Assembly (NCBI RefSeq): GCF_010728155.1
Contig: NZ_AP022605.1
Location: 3,534,001 to 3,598,000 of the forward strand
Source of the DNA: Mycolicibacterium doricum
GTDB lineage: Bacteria > Actinomycetota > Actinomycetes > Mycobacteriales > Mycobacteriaceae
Reading direction: 5' to 3'
Length of the DNA stretch: 64,000 nt
A program made the position numbers and the translations under genes. The notes beneath the pieces are model-generated. The model saw only the letters and a program-made list of their open reading frames with translations. It was not told the origin of the DNA and did no database searches. Below are positions 27,982 through 37,920 of the stretch, in pieces. How positions within the stretch are numbered: the first letter of the stretch is position 1; every line of letters starts with the position of its first letter.

Positions 27982-29652
27982 CCTCGATCCACCGATGGGC
28001 TGTGGTTGTGGAGTCGAGTTCGGTTATGTGCGTTGAATTGTGGGTGCGCGGTGGTGCGGGCGTGGGTGATGGCCCGACCTCGGTATCGGGTTGTTCCTGT
28101 GGGTTTTTCGTGTCGGGTGGGCGGCCGGGGTGTTCGGTTAGGCGATGATGGGCTGGTTTCTGCCGAACAGGCTGTCAAACAGCGTGTTCCATGCTGTTTC
28201 CCATGGCCAGCCGTGCGGTAGGTGCAGCCGGAGGCGTCGGGCTGAGGACGCGATGCGTGCCGGCACGCTGATCAGGGTGCGGCGGATGGTGGCGGTGCGG
28301 GACTTGGCCAGCGCCGGCCCGGTGAGGGTGGCCGCGGCGCGGGTGAGGTTGAACGCGATGACGGCCAGCACCAGCCAGGCGCTATTGGCGGCGAATCGTC
28401 TGGAGGGTAGATGGGCCAGGGCGGAGTCTTTGAGGTCGGCGTGGACCTGCTCGATGATGGCGTGGCCGCGGTGGGTCTTGTCGGCGGTGACGGTGTCGAG
28501 GTCTGTGGTGGTGAAGAATGCGTGGAAACGCCAGGTGTCAAACAGGGCGGTTTGACCGTCGCCGGGGGTGGGGTTGAGGTCGGGGATGCGGCGCACCACC
28601 AGCCGGCCGTCGATCTGCTGGCTGGCTTTCTTGGAGCTGAAAGCGGTGAATCCAATCTCGGCGACCTCGGCCCGGGAAATCCACTGGCCGGTGGTCTGGT
28701 CGTAGATCGCGTCGGTGTACTCGATGGGCGTCCACGCGTCGTCGTCGATGGCGGCGATCGCGGCCCTGACTGTCGAGTCCAGGCGCACGGTGATCGACAC
28801 CTCGGCGCCGCCGCGCAGGGCTGCGGCGACGGTCCGATGGCCGTAGAACGCGGAGTCCGCCCGTAGCAGCGGCGTGCCGGTGGCCTCGGTGCTACGCAGC
28901 CGTTTCACGGTGGCCAGGGTGTCGCCAATCATCCGGGCCGCCCCGCGTGGGGAGCCGCAGGATCCTTTGCGTAGGCGCTGGCCGGTGATCACCGGTGCGC
29001 CCTCGTCGGTGGTGATGGTCGCGATCAGCGCATTGAGCCCGCGGACCCCGGAGTAGCCGTATCCCGATCCTTGTTTGGCGTGACCATGCACTTCGATGAT
29101 GGTGTCGTCGACATCGACCATGACCGCGCCGTCGATGCCGGCCAGCAGCGGCGTACGGGCGTGCAGGCCGGCCAGCAGCCGCGATGCCACGGCGTCGAGT
29201 TGGCGGACGTGGCCGAAGCTGAATTCCCGCAGAAACGATCCCAGCGTCGAGGGCGCATACGGGCGGTCGAACAGGGTGCCCATCGCGCCGTGGCGCAGCA
29301 GCCTCATGTCGTCGATGCTGTCGGCGCCGGCGATCATGCCAGCGACCAGCGCACTGACTTTCGCTCCGGCGTTGGCGCCCTTGTCGGTCGGCACGCTGAG
29401 GTGCTCGTCAGTCAAAGTCTTGAGACCGCACTGCTGGGCCAACGCGGCGATCGCGACCAGCCCGGCGCACGACACCAGGTTCGGGTCATCGAAGATCGCC
29501 GACGCGACGGGCCGAGTATGAGATAGTTGCATCTACGAGATGCCCTTCGTAGTGGCCGAATTTGATCCTAGAGAAATCTCATTCTCTCACTACGACAGGG
29601 CATTTCACTGATTCAACCCGCCCCAGACACCACCTCAATCGGTGAATCCAGG
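27982..29652 (-). mobile_element. Intact IS1380-family insertion sequence
   Basis: 1671 bp with terminal inverted repeats CCTCGATCCACCGATG (left) and, on the other strand, CCTGGATTCACCGATT (right). It is flanked by a perfect 5-bp direct repeat CTAAG at 27977-27981 and 29653-29657. A single complete transposase fills it. The intact repeats and reading frame suggest a recent, possibly active insertion. Confidence 0.9.
28138..29532 (-). CDS. IS1380-family transposase
   Basis: 464 residues, full length. DDE-type transposase with MVDVDDTIIEVHG (first Asp), LRADSAFYGH (second Asp) and a later HLPSRRFAANSAWLVL block typical of IS1380 C-termini. The start ATG at 29532 is about 120 bp from the right inverted repeat. 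No frameshift seen. Confidence 0.93.
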   Translation of the reverse strand: MQLSHTRPVASAIFDDPNLVSCAGLVAIAALAQQCGLKTLTDEHLSVPTDKGANAGAKVSALVAGMIAGADSIDDMRLLRHGAMGTLFDRPYAPSTLGSFLREFSFGHVRQLDAVASRLLAGLHARTPLLAGIDGAVMVDVDDTIIEVHGHAKQGSGYGYSGVRGLNALIATITTDEGAPVITGQRLRKGSCGSPRGAARMIGDTLATVKRLRSTEATGTPLLRADSAFYGHRTVAAALRGGAEVSITVRLDSTVRAAIAAIDDDAWTPIEYTDAIYDQTTGQWISRAEVAEIGFTAFSSKKASQQIDGRLVVRRIPDLNPTPGDGQTALFDTWRFHAFFTTTDLDTVTADKTHRGHAIIEQVHADLKDSALAHLPSRRFAANSAWLVLAVIAFNLTRAAATLTGPALAKSRTATIRRTLISVPARIASSARRLRLHLPHGWPWETAWNTLFDSLFGRNQPIIA

Positions 29653-29771
29653 CTAAGGATGTGCTGCAAACCGTTAGCACTCGGACTCGACCTCGACGGT
29701 TAGCGATCAATGCGCTCAACATCGCCACGACAAACGTCGACGTGAAAACGTTTTAGGCCCCATCCGTCTGA

Positions 29772-31234
29772 CTTGAGTTTCGCACTTATGCGGCGGCTGC
29801 GGCGCAGGCCAGTTGGTAGTCGCGGTATTTGTGGGGGTCGGGCTGAGCTGCGGCAACGTCGGTAATTCGGGATGCGACAAGGGTTCTGCGGAATTTTTCG
29901 AGCATGTCCTCGAAGGCCGGTTCGTTCTTCTGCTGGTACCAGGGTTCGGCGGCGTGGCGGCCGGTGAGGTCGTCGGGGTGGTGGCCGTGCAGCGTGTACC
30001 ACACGATGACGAGGCTGTAGACGCAGAAGCTCAGCGGCACGGTGCGTTCCACCGCACGGGCGAGCCGGTTGCGGGCTTGGCCGATGCCGAGCAGTTGCTT
30101 GCCGGCGGCGATGGCGGTCTCGATCGGCCAGCGGTGCGCGTAGCGGGCGACGATGGTCTCGACGTCGCTGTCGATGTCGGTGGTGAAGATGGCCAGGACG
30201 TTGTCGCCGCCGGGGTCGCGGACCAGGACGGTGCGGCCGGGCGCGTTGCCGAACGTGCCGTACCAGATCGTGTCGAACCGGGCGATCTCGACGGTGTCGG
30301 CGCGCCCGTACCGGTTGACGCTCACCCGCCGCCACCGCGCGGTCGCGGCCAGCTCGGCGGGCCGGCCCAGCCGCGCGCCTTTCAATCGGGGGCGGCCCCG
30401 TTTGCCGGTGCGCGGCGGCGCGGGGGCGTAGAGCGCGGCGTTGGCTGGCAGCCGGGTGGTGAAGGTGGTGCCGGGAACCAGCAGCGGCCGGCCGTGGTAG
30501 GCGGCGTCGCCGACGGCGTGGATGGTGCGGTCGGGAAACTCGGTGGCCAGCAACGTGATCAGCTGCCTCGCAAGCCGCACCGGCGAGTCGGTTCCCTTGC
30601 CGCCCCACAACCGAAACAGCACCGGCAGGCACACCGGACGGATACAGAACGGCAGCGCCACGACGATCCCGACGATCACCCACCGGTTGCCGCGGCCCAG
30701 CGCGTTCGGATCCTGCACGGAGCCGTCGTGGGTCCAGAACGCGGCGTGCACCTTGGGTCCCCAGCGGCGGAACAACGTGTCGTCGACCACCACGACGATC
30801 GGCGCCTTCGCGTCGAGCAGCCGATCGACGATCAGTCGGGCCAGTGCCAGCCCGATCCGGTCGACGTCCCAGACGTGGTGGGAGAAGAACCGGCACGCCG
30901 CGTGGAACGACACCGCCGCGGCCATCCCAGCGCCCGCGAGCATCCCCACCACCGTGCGGCGCGAGGTCCGCGCGGCCAGGCCGGTGGCCAGCAGCGCGAA
31001 CACCGCGAAGGTCCGCGACCGGCGAAACGCCGGACGAAACGTCTCCAACAGCACGCGCCACGACTCGGGTAGGGTCAGGCCCGGAAGCATCGGCGGAACT
31101 CCATCTCGGGGTTGAACTTTCACAACCGCCGATGCTTCGTCACGCCTACCGCCGGATCACGGCGACACGCCGGGCATCGCCACAAACGCCCCAAAAATCA
31201 CAGGAGCCACAGGCGTCAAACTGCGAAACTCAAG
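29772..31234 (-). mobile_element. IS701-family insertion sequence with 6-bp direct repeats
   Basis: The ends share CTTGAGTTTCGCA (29772-29784, and inverted at 31222-31234). The flanks are identical, GTCTGA at 29766-29771 and 31235-31240, which reads as the target-site duplication. It lies 114 bp right of the IS1380-family element and interrupts a small minus-strand gene at 31235. Confidence 0.85.
29786..31123 (-). CDS. IS701-family transposase
   Basis: 445 residues, DDE superfamily. VVVVDDTLFRRWG carries the first Asp, AVGDAAYHGRPL the second, and RWPIETAIAAGKQLLG the Glu-containing block. The start is GTG at 31123; an internal ATG at 31090 (MLPGLTLPESW) may be the real start. The C-terminus reaches almost to the left inverted repeat, as in other compact IS. 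Confidence 0.93.
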   Translation of the reverse strand: MKVQPRDGVPPMLPGLTLPESWRVLLETFRPAFRRSRTFAVFALLATGLAARTSRRTVVGMLAGAGMAAAVSFHAACRFFSHHVWDVDRIGLALARLIVDRLLDAKAPIVVVVDDTLFRRWGPKVHAAFWTHDGSVQDPNALGRGNRWVIVGIVVALPFCIRPVCLPVLFRLWGGKGTDSPVRLARQLITLLATEFPDRTIHAVGDAAYHGRPLLVPGTTFTTRLPANAALYAPAPPRTGKRGRPRLKGARLGRPAELAATARWRRVSVNRYGRADTVEIARFDTIWYGTFGNAPGRTVLVRDPGGDNVLAIFTTDIDSDVETIVARYAHRWPIETAIAAGKQLLGIGQARNRLARAVERTVPLSFCVYSLVIVWYTLHGHHPDDLTGRHAAEPWYQQKNEPAFEDMLEKFRRTLVASRITDVAAAQPDPHKYRDYQLACAAAAA

Positions 31235-31474
31235 GTCTGACACTGCAAAGAAAACTCTCTTCGGACGTCCAAACAGTGTTGTCTTCAGCACCCTTCCTCG
31301 CGTCCCGCGAGGAACTACCGGCACGTTCATGCCGTCGATTTCTCGGGAAGCTGCGACTAGGTCGCCCTTACGGTAACGCAACACCGATATCCTTGCCTCT
31401 CTGGATCTTTCGAAGCCGACGCGAAACGCGACCGTATCGAATACGCCATTGCGCCAGTAGGTGTGGATTGTCAT
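31235..31474 (-). pseudogene. Small gene truncated at its 3' end by IS701
   Basis: From the ATG at 31474, about 80 codons read MTIHTYWRNGVF to VFFAVSDLEF and then run into the IS701 element, where the frame continues with IS sequence to a stop at 31157. The core (DLVAASREIDGM, then VPRGTRGRVL) resembles small single-domain SH3-like proteins such as DUF4926, where a Gly-rich turn follows a DxV strand. Function unknown. The missing end was not found elsewhere. Confidence 0.45.
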
Positions 31475-31845
31475 TGATTGTGAGGCATGACCACAAGAGA
31501 GTTTCCATACAACGCGTCTCGGTAATTCCGCCGCAGTACACACGACAAGCCTGTCGGGTAGTACCTGCTGAGCCCAGTAGCTTCGAATCGGCTGGCATCG
31601 GATTGGGAGGCCGTGACGGGTCGGTTGCGACGGCCGAACGGCTGGGAGACCACCAAATGCTCCGCGTACCTCGATGTTAGACCTAGCCGGGCTTCGCCCC
31701 ATCCCGACGGGCATGCTGCTGCTGGTGTCGCTGGGGGCTTCGGTCCGGACGGGATGAAGACCCTGGTCGAAACGTGTCGATCGGGTGTATGAACCGCATA
31801 GCGCGGTTGGTAGGCCTGCTGGCCGCCCGTCCGAACCGGAGCCCA
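31475..31845. other. 371-bp stretch with no recognised gene
   Basis: Between the truncated small gene and the pseudogene starting at 31846. Only short, unconvincing frames on both strands. No inverted-repeat end of an IS could be identified here. Confidence 0.4.
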
Positions 31846-33465
31846 ATGATGACCGTAGCGCGCTGTGCCGGCGATGTCTTGTCCGATCACACGATCTTCG
31901 AGGTGGAGTCGATCGACCGCATGTATCTCAACGTGCGGGTGCCGCGGTTGGCCTATGGCGCCGGGGTGCAGGGCTTCTTCGTCGGCCACCGCGGCCACCA
32001 CTACGCGTCGACGGCATTGATGGATCCGATGACCAAGGCGTTCGTCGCCGACATCCACGGCTTCATCGCCGCGCGCGGCTGGAGTTGGTGTCCTTCGGCA
32101 AGGAACGCAAAGACGACGTCGCCCAGCAGTTCCTGGCCGCGTTCGCCGGCACCGAGGGGGTGTTGTTCGTGGGCCGGGCGCAGGAGAAGGCGCTGGTGTG
32201 GCGCACCCAGCGCCGCTACAACCCCGCCACCGGGGAACCCTATGCCTGGCTGGTGCGCTCCACAGCGTTCATCAACTACTTCTATTTCTATTGCGTCGAT
32301 GAGGATTTCGGCCCGTTCTTCATCAAGTTCGGCACGTACTTCCCCTACACCGCCAAGCTGTGCATCAACGGCAACGAGTGGGCCAAACGCCAGGCCGCCA
32401 AGGCCGGGATCGGATTCGAGGCCCTGGATAACGGGTTCGCCGCCGTCGATGACGTAGACCGGCTGCAGGCGATCTGCGACAGCCTCGGACCCGAGCGGAT
32501 CGACGCGCTGCTGCGCAAATGGCTGACGATCCTGCCCAACCCGTTCACCAGCGAGGACGAGGCGGCCGGCTACCGCTACGAGCTGTCCATCCTGCAGGCC
32601 GAGTTCTCGCTGACCCAGATGCTCGACCGCCCGGTGTCGGGGCGGATCTTCTTTGAGCAGGTTCTGCACGACAACCTCGACATCGGCCGCCCCGACCACG
32701 TCGGGCTGATCTTCGACCGCCGCGTCATCGCCAAGGGCCGCGCCAAGACCCCGGGACGGTTCCGCACCCGGGTGATCACCAACGGGGTAACCCCGTCGCT
32801 GCACGTGGACTACAAGAACACCAAGGTCAAGCAGTACTACAAACAAGGGAGGGCGCTGCGCACCGAGACCACGATCAACGACCCCCACGATTTCCGGGTC
32901 ACCAAACGGCTGACCAGCCTGCCCGAACTGCGGCAGATCGGCTTTTCCGCCAACCGGCGCCTGCTCGGCGTCCAAACCATCAGCCACGACCCGATCCGGG
33001 GCGCCCAGGCGTTCACCGATCTCACCGCCCCCGTCGTCACCTGTCAGAACACCCGAATCCCCGGACTGCGCTTCGGCGACGCCAGGTGCACGCCCTGCTG
33101 CAGGCCTTGCTCGTCCACCGGCTCCTGGTCCACGGGTTCACCAACCGTGACCTGCGCACCTTGATCGCGCCCTGCTCGGCAAGACCGCCGAGGACATCAC
33201 CGCCGGCCAGATGACCTACGACCTGCGGCGCCTACGCGCCCACGGACTCATCGAACGCGTCCCCCGCACCCGCCGCTACACCGTGACTGACACCGGCCTG
33301 CAGCACGCGCTGCTATTCACCCACGCCCACGACCACCTGCTACGCACCGGGCTCGCCCAGGTCACCGACCCCAGTCCACCACGAACGTCCAAGTTGCGCA
33401 ACGCAACTCGTGCATACCAAACCGCTTTCGACGAACTCACCCAGCAGGCTCAGCTCGCCGCCTGA
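31846..33465 (+). pseudogene. Frameshifted gene of a widespread ~500-aa unknown family with C-terminal winged helix
   Basis: Pieces in successive frames read FEVESIDRMYLNVRVPRL, GFFVGHRGHHYASTALM, then (new frame after about 32085) FGKERKDDVAQQFL, VLFVGRAQEKALVWRT, FGPFFIKFGTYFPYTAKLC, LQAEFSLTQMLDRP and LHVDYKNTKVKQYYKQGRA. After two more shifts (about 33085 and 33165) follow FTNRDLRTLIAP and MTYDLRRLRAHGLIERVPR, a winged-helix-like end. I recall this protein as multicopy in many actinobacteria and other bacteria, often near IS, with no assigned function. Here at least three indels have killed it. It could belong to a mobile element; no ends were found. Confidence 0.7.
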
Positions 33466-33684
33466 ACTCTTCGCGACTCCAACCACGTACTTGACTCAAG
33501 ATTCACGGCTGCGCCGCTTAAGCTTCGCTAATGGGCGTTCCTAACGCGCGCTTCTGTGCGCGTTGGCTTTGAGTCTTACTTGCGAAGAGAATCTCGTCAT
33601 CGAGAATTCTGTAGTGGCGCTTTTGTCGCTTGCCAGGGTGATGGGACCACCTGGTTGCCAGTGGGATGGGACCACCGTGGCGCG

Positions 33685-34482
33685 TTATTGAGGATGCTCG
33701 TCGGGGTGGTCTGGGTCAAGCCGGCCGCCGCGGGTCCGTTGGCGGTAGGACGGTCCTTCGATGACGAGGGTGTGGGCGGTGGCGGTCAGCCGGTCGATCG
33801 CCGATTGGGCCAGCAGGGTGTCGGCGGTCATGGTCAGCCATTCGGCGGGTTCGCGGTTGGAGGTCACGATGGTGGTTTTGGTGCGGTGGCGTTCGACGAC
33901 GATTTCGTAGAAGTCGCTGGTCTCGGTGGCGTCGAGGGGCCGCAGCGCGAAGTCGTCGATGATGAGGACGTCGGTGGCGGCCAGTCGGCGGATTGCGGTG
34001 TCGACGGTGTTGTCGAGGCGGGCGGCGCGCAGCCTGGTGAACAGCTTGTCGGCACGGCCGAACAGGACGGTGTGTTTGCGGCGGATTGCTATGTGTCCCA
34101 GGGCTGTTGCTAGGTGTGTCTTGCCGACGCCGACGGGTCCGAGGATGATCGCTGACTGGCCGGCGTCGAGGAATCTCAGTGAGGTGAGGTCGCCGAGTAG
34201 GGTGCGGTCATAGCGCAGGTCGTCTTGTGCGGTCCAGGTGTCCAAACGCATGCCCGGGTCGAGTCCGGCTTTGGTGGCTCGTAGTGCGGCTGAACGGGAT
34301 TCGCGGCGGGACACTTCGTCGGCGAGCAGTGTTTCGAGGAATCCGATGTGGCTGAGTTTGTGTTGGCGGGCCAGGGCGGCGCGTTCGGGCAAGGTGTCGG
34401 CCAGCGCGCCGAGTTTGAGGGTTTTGAGCAGGCGGGTCAGGTCAGCGCCGACCGGGTCGGCGGGGGCACGGTGGGTGGTCAT
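33685..34482 (-). CDS. istB: IstB-like AAA+ ATPase of IS21 element
   Basis: 265 residues. Transposition helper ATPase that loads target DNA for the IstA transposase. An N-terminal helical region (LKTLKLGALADTLPERAAL) is followed by Walker A GPVGVGKTH, Walker B VLIIDDFALR and sensor TIVTSNREP. The start is immediately after the istA stop, the normal coupled arrangement. It appears intact. Confidence 0.95.
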   Translation of the reverse strand: MTTHRAPADPVGADLTRLLKTLKLGALADTLPERAALARQHKLSHIGFLETLLADEVSRRESRSAALRATKAGLDPGMRLDTWTAQDDLRYDRTLLGDLTSLRFLDAGQSAIILGPVGVGKTHLATALGHIAIRRKHTVLFGRADKLFTRLRAARLDNTVDTAIRRLAATDVLIIDDFALRPLDATETSDFYEIVVERHRTKTTIVTSNREPAEWLTMTADTLLAQSAIDRLTATAHTLVIEGPSYRQRTRGGRLDPDHPDEHPQ

Positions 34483-34483
34483 G

Positions 34484-36101
34484 TCAGCAGGTCTCCTCGG
34501 AATCGGTAACGGGCACTACGGTCAATGATGTTGTGGTGACGTTGAATTCGGATGGGTTGCGGGTGAACCGGGTGGCTGTTTGGCCGACTGCTTGCGGTAG
34601 TGTCGGGGCGGTGTTCTCGGTGGCGCGTTGCAGCATGGAGGCGATCTTGTTGACCGAGACGACGTCGAGGTCCAGCGATAAGGAGCATGCTTGTTCGACG
34701 CGCTGCGCGCCGTAGCGGCGCACCAGGCCTTGGAGCCGGTAGACGGTGCGCATCCGGGTCCAGGGCAGCGGGTCATCGAGGATGCGTTCGGCGTAGATCC
34801 CGATATTGGGGCCGTGCGCCGCGCGCGGCGATCAACGCCGCCAGGTCCCGCAGCGCGTAACCCGCTTTGTGTTCGGGCAGGTCAGCACGGTCGGTGCTGC
34901 GGCCACCGGCCGGCTGGCGAGGATGGACTTTCACCAGCGTGGCGCGGTGATAGAACTTCACCAGCTCACTGTCGGCGCGTACGTCCAACGTGTGCCCGAT
35001 CCAGCACTCGGGCAGCGAATACAGGGCTTTGGCGACTTCGGCGTGGAAATCGCGGTGTACCTTGACCGCTTTGAACATCGGCACGTCATAGGTCCCCGGC
35101 ACCGTGAGTAGCGTCGGTTGTTCTTCGGCGGTGAACACCTCCAGGGACGTGCGCAGGTGGTGCCGTGGATGCGGGTACCGGCAGTGCGCGCACCAAGTCA
35201 TCACAGCCTGCTGCGCCTGTTCGAGACTGGTGAATGTTTCACCGTCCCAGAAGTTCCGGCGCACATACTGCACAGTCCGCTCCACCCGCGGCTTGTCTTT
35301 GGGGGAGCGAACCCGGGCCGGGTCGGTGAGGAATCCGGCATGACCGGCGTAGTCGAGCCACCCGCGGGTGAACTGCGGGTTGACCGCATCGGCGGCGGCG
35401 ATCACCGGCTTGAGATTGTCGGGGATCAGCACCGCGAACACGCCGCCGAAGAATCCCCACGCCGCCTGGCACCCGGCGATCACCGCCGCCAGGGTCTGCG
35501 AATACGACAACCACACGAACATGTGCCGGGAATAGACGGCGGTGAAGATCAACGCGTGCACCTTGCGGCGCCGCCCATCAGCAGCATCGGTGAGCATCCC
35601 CAGATAGCCGAAATCGATCTGGCATTCCACCCCCGGATCACCATCAGCGACCCGCACCGTGGTGCCCTTGCGGCCGAAACCGCAACGCTCACTGGCGAAT
35701 CGGTGCAACGTCCGATACGGAACCACACACCCCTGCCGGGCCAGCAACGTCTCAATCTTGGTGATCGTCAACGGCCGCTGCTCACCATCGCCGGCCACCC
35801 AAACTTTGATCTGCTCCTCGAACCCCAACAGCTGCTCCCAGGCGGCGCCGTGACCATCTGGGCGGGCAGGACGCACCGCGTCGGCGACCACCCCGATCAA
35901 CCCGTCATCGAGGGCGCTGACATCGCCGTCGCGGCGCAGCCGGCTGCCTGCGCGGCCTCCACGTAGCGGCGCACCGTTTTGCGGTCCACGCCGCAATGCG
36001 CGGCGATCGTGCGGTACCCGGCTCCGGCGGTAGCTTCGCCACCCCAGCCACACCCGCAGCACTTCCCTGATCTCGTTCACACTGACCTCCCGAAAAACCA
36101 T
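34484..36101 (-). pseudogene. istA: IstA transposase of IS21 element, frameshifted
   Basis: DDE (rve) integrase-like transposase. The DDE core is in one frame: CQIDFGYLG (Asp), VLIPDNLKPVI (Asp), KPRVERTVQYVR (Glu). Small indels disrupt both ends. Near 35990-36045 the helix-turn-helix (YRTIAAHCGVDRKTVRRY) is in another frame. Near 34820 the C-terminal part (starting at about MRTVYRLQGLVRRYG) shifts frame. The N-terminus MVFREVSVNEIREVLRVWLG is intact. Likely inactive unless these are sequencing errors in GC-rich DNA. Confidence 0.85.
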
Positions 36102-36261
36102 GCCCGCCGCCCTCCGTGACTTGAGCTGTCACAGCGATCGAACGAACAAACGAAGAGACCACCGACGCGACGCGCCGGTGGTCCCATAACTGGCAATCCA
36201 GGTGGTCCCATCACCCTGGCAAAATCAGGTCACACTGGTCCCAAGCTCCTGGCAAACGACA

Positions 36262-37101
36262 GCTTTAGTTTTCCCCTGACGTGAGATGCCAAGACTTGGC
36301 CTGGCGCACCCATACGTAACGATCACACCCCAGGGTGCGGGCGAGACTATCAGTGGTCGGCGATGACGCTTCCATCTCGCTGGTGGACGCCAGCGATCAG
36401 TCGATTCACTGTGCCATCGACACCGCCTCCAAGCGGCGTGTATCGCAATGACCAGTAACATCCACGGCGCCTGGACTCTGCGCCGTGATGCTCAAAACCC
36501 CGGTCACCACCGCAGTCGACCGGGCTGTTGTGGCGTGTTCGCGCTGAATGAATCCAGCCAGTTCTAGAGTCCTGTAGCCCGACGGCGGGCGAGAAGGGAC
36601 GATGAAACGTATGGCTGGTCGCAAGCGTGAGCACTGCATCCGAAGAAGTGATGAGCCCATCAGCCCGGAAGACGCCTGTCCGCCCAACTGGACCCTCCAA
36701 GACCGGCCGGAGTCCCGATGTCCGTTGGTACCCCCGCTGGGGAAGCGCGGGTTGCACCGCACCGCGGGCAACAGCGACCGTGGTCGCGAATGCCAAGGGC
36801 GGCAGGAACGCCGTGCGGCCGGCTGGGTAGTCGGCGAATTGACGATTCATGGCAAGCTCTGCGTGGTCGCACCCACTCCACTCAAACTGAAACGGTCACT
36901 CGCAGATCGCGAGCGGACTTGGCGGGTTCAACGGGGGTTATATTAGAAGCTTGTTAGCAACCTCAGGTTGCTCTGCCGTTTCGTCTGATCGTGGTGGGCA
37001 AACTGGCTGGCAGAAGCGAGGTCACGGCCTTGGGGTGTTGTTTGCGACATCTGAGGTAGCTCTCATGGGTGGGTCGAATGTGGAATGGTAGATTTTGTGC
37101 C
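36262..37101. other. 840-bp stretch without a confident gene
   Basis: Short frames on both strands show no family resemblance. Near the right end is a perfect 7-1-7 palindrome and then the vapB promoter. Probably degraded coding sequence between the IS21 element and the toxin-antitoxin pair. Confidence 0.45.
36957..36971. promoter_or_regulatory. Perfect 15-bp palindrome upstream of vapBC
   Basis: GCAACCTCAGGTTGC, a 7-bp inverted repeat around one base, about 130 bp before the vapB start. VapBC-type complexes often autoregulate through palindromes, but the distance is large, so the assignment is only suggestive. Confidence 0.3.
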
Positions 37102-37104
37102 ATG
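37089..37104 (+). promoter_or_regulatory. Leaderless promoter of the vapBC-type pair
   Basis: TAGATT at 37089-37094, a TANNNT -10 hexamer, lies exactly 7 nt before the vapB ATG at 37102. No Shine-Dalgarno is present. This matches the geometry of mycobacterial leaderless transcripts. Confidence 0.55.
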
Positions 37105-37347
37105 AGAACAACCATCGATTCAGCAGGGCGTTTGGTGATCCCCAAGAGAATTCGTGATCGCCTCGGCTTGCGCGGGAACGAGCAGGTGGAGATTACGGAG
37201 CGCGATGGCCGAATCGAGATTGAACCGGCGCCGACCGATGTCGAACTGGTTCGGGAAGGTTCAGTCCTCGTTGCACGGACGGACGGCCCTCTGCCCCCGT
37301 TGACCGATGAAATCGTTCGCGAGACGATGGACCGCGTGCGGCGGTGA
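37102..37347 (+). CDS. AbrB/MazE-fold antitoxin (VapB-type)
   Basis: 81-residue protein with an N-terminal swapped-hairpin DNA-binding domain: TIDSAGRLVIPKRIRDRLGL, then VEITERDGRIEIEP. The C-terminal tail (LPPLTDEIVRETMDRVRR) would wrap the toxin. The stop overlaps the toxin GTG (GTGA), giving coupled translation. An upstream in-frame ATG at 37069 is rejected because the -10 box lies between it and 37102. Confidence 0.9.
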   Translation: MRTTIDSAGRLVIPKRIRDRLGLRGNEQVEITERDGRIEIEPAPTDVELVREGSVLVARTDGPLPPLTDEIVRETMDRVRR

Positions 37348-37748
37348 TCGCCCCCGACACCAGTGTTCTTGTTGCCGGATTCGCAACGTGGCACGAAGCG
37401 CACCAATCCGCCGCGCGCGCCCTCAATCGGGGCGTTCATCTGGTCGCACACACGGCGGTGGAGACCTATTCTGTCCTTACCCGCCTGCCACCACCGCATC
37501 GCATGGCGGCTGCGGTCGTTCAGGCGTATTTGGCTGATGTCACATCCGCCGACTACCTCACGCTGGACGCGCAACCGCATCGCGAATTGATCAACCACCT
37601 GGCTATACACAACGTCACCGGCGGCGCAACCTACGACGCGCTGGTCGGATCGACGGCGAAGGCTGCTGGAGCGACACTCTTGACCCGCGACCGGCGAGCA
37701 GTCAGGACCTACGAGCTGCTGCAAGTGGAATACGAACTGGTGACCTGA
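37344..37748 (+). CDS. PIN-domain toxin (VapC-type ribonuclease)
   Basis: 134 residues. The four acidic residues of a PIN nuclease are present: Asp5 (IAPDTSVL), Glu40 (AVETYSVL), Asp98 (TYDALVG) and Asp116 (LLTRDRRA). A functional RNA-cleaving toxin is therefore plausible. GTG start overlapping the antitoxin stop. The pair could stabilise the island in the chromosome. Confidence 0.9.
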   Translation: MIAPDTSVLVAGFATWHEAHQSAARALNRGVHLVAHTAVETYSVLTRLPPPHRMAAAVVQAYLADVTSADYLTLDAQPHRELINHLAIHNVTGGATYDALVGSTAKAAGATLLTRDRRAVRTYELLQVEYELVT

Positions 37749-37920
37749 CCACTCGCGTCGCCAACGATTCCTGCGCTCGTCGCCCAAGCACCGTCCCCGC
37801 TCGCTGATAGCGCTGAGCGAAACAGCAGGCAGACCACCGACGACTTGTCGCCAAGCTCAAATTCTCTGCCGAAAACACCCTGCCCGGTGGGTTCTGGATG
37901 CAGTGGGGTCGACTGCGAGT

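Larger units (their letters stand above)
33624..36261 (-). mobile_element. IS21-family insertion sequence
   Basis: 2638 bp. Ends TGTCGCTTGCCAG (left) and, inverted, TGTCGTTTGCCAG (right), each followed by further subterminal copies of a TTGCCAGN..GGGACCA repeat, as is typical of IS21. It is flanked by GCTTT at 33619-33623 and 36262-36266, a 5-bp target duplication. It carries istB (intact) and a frameshifted istA, so it is probably not autonomous. Confidence 0.9.

Noticed and set aside
36350..36850. A 166-codon minus-strand frame in the gap before vapBC
   Set aside because: No family resemblance and no convincing ribosome binding site.
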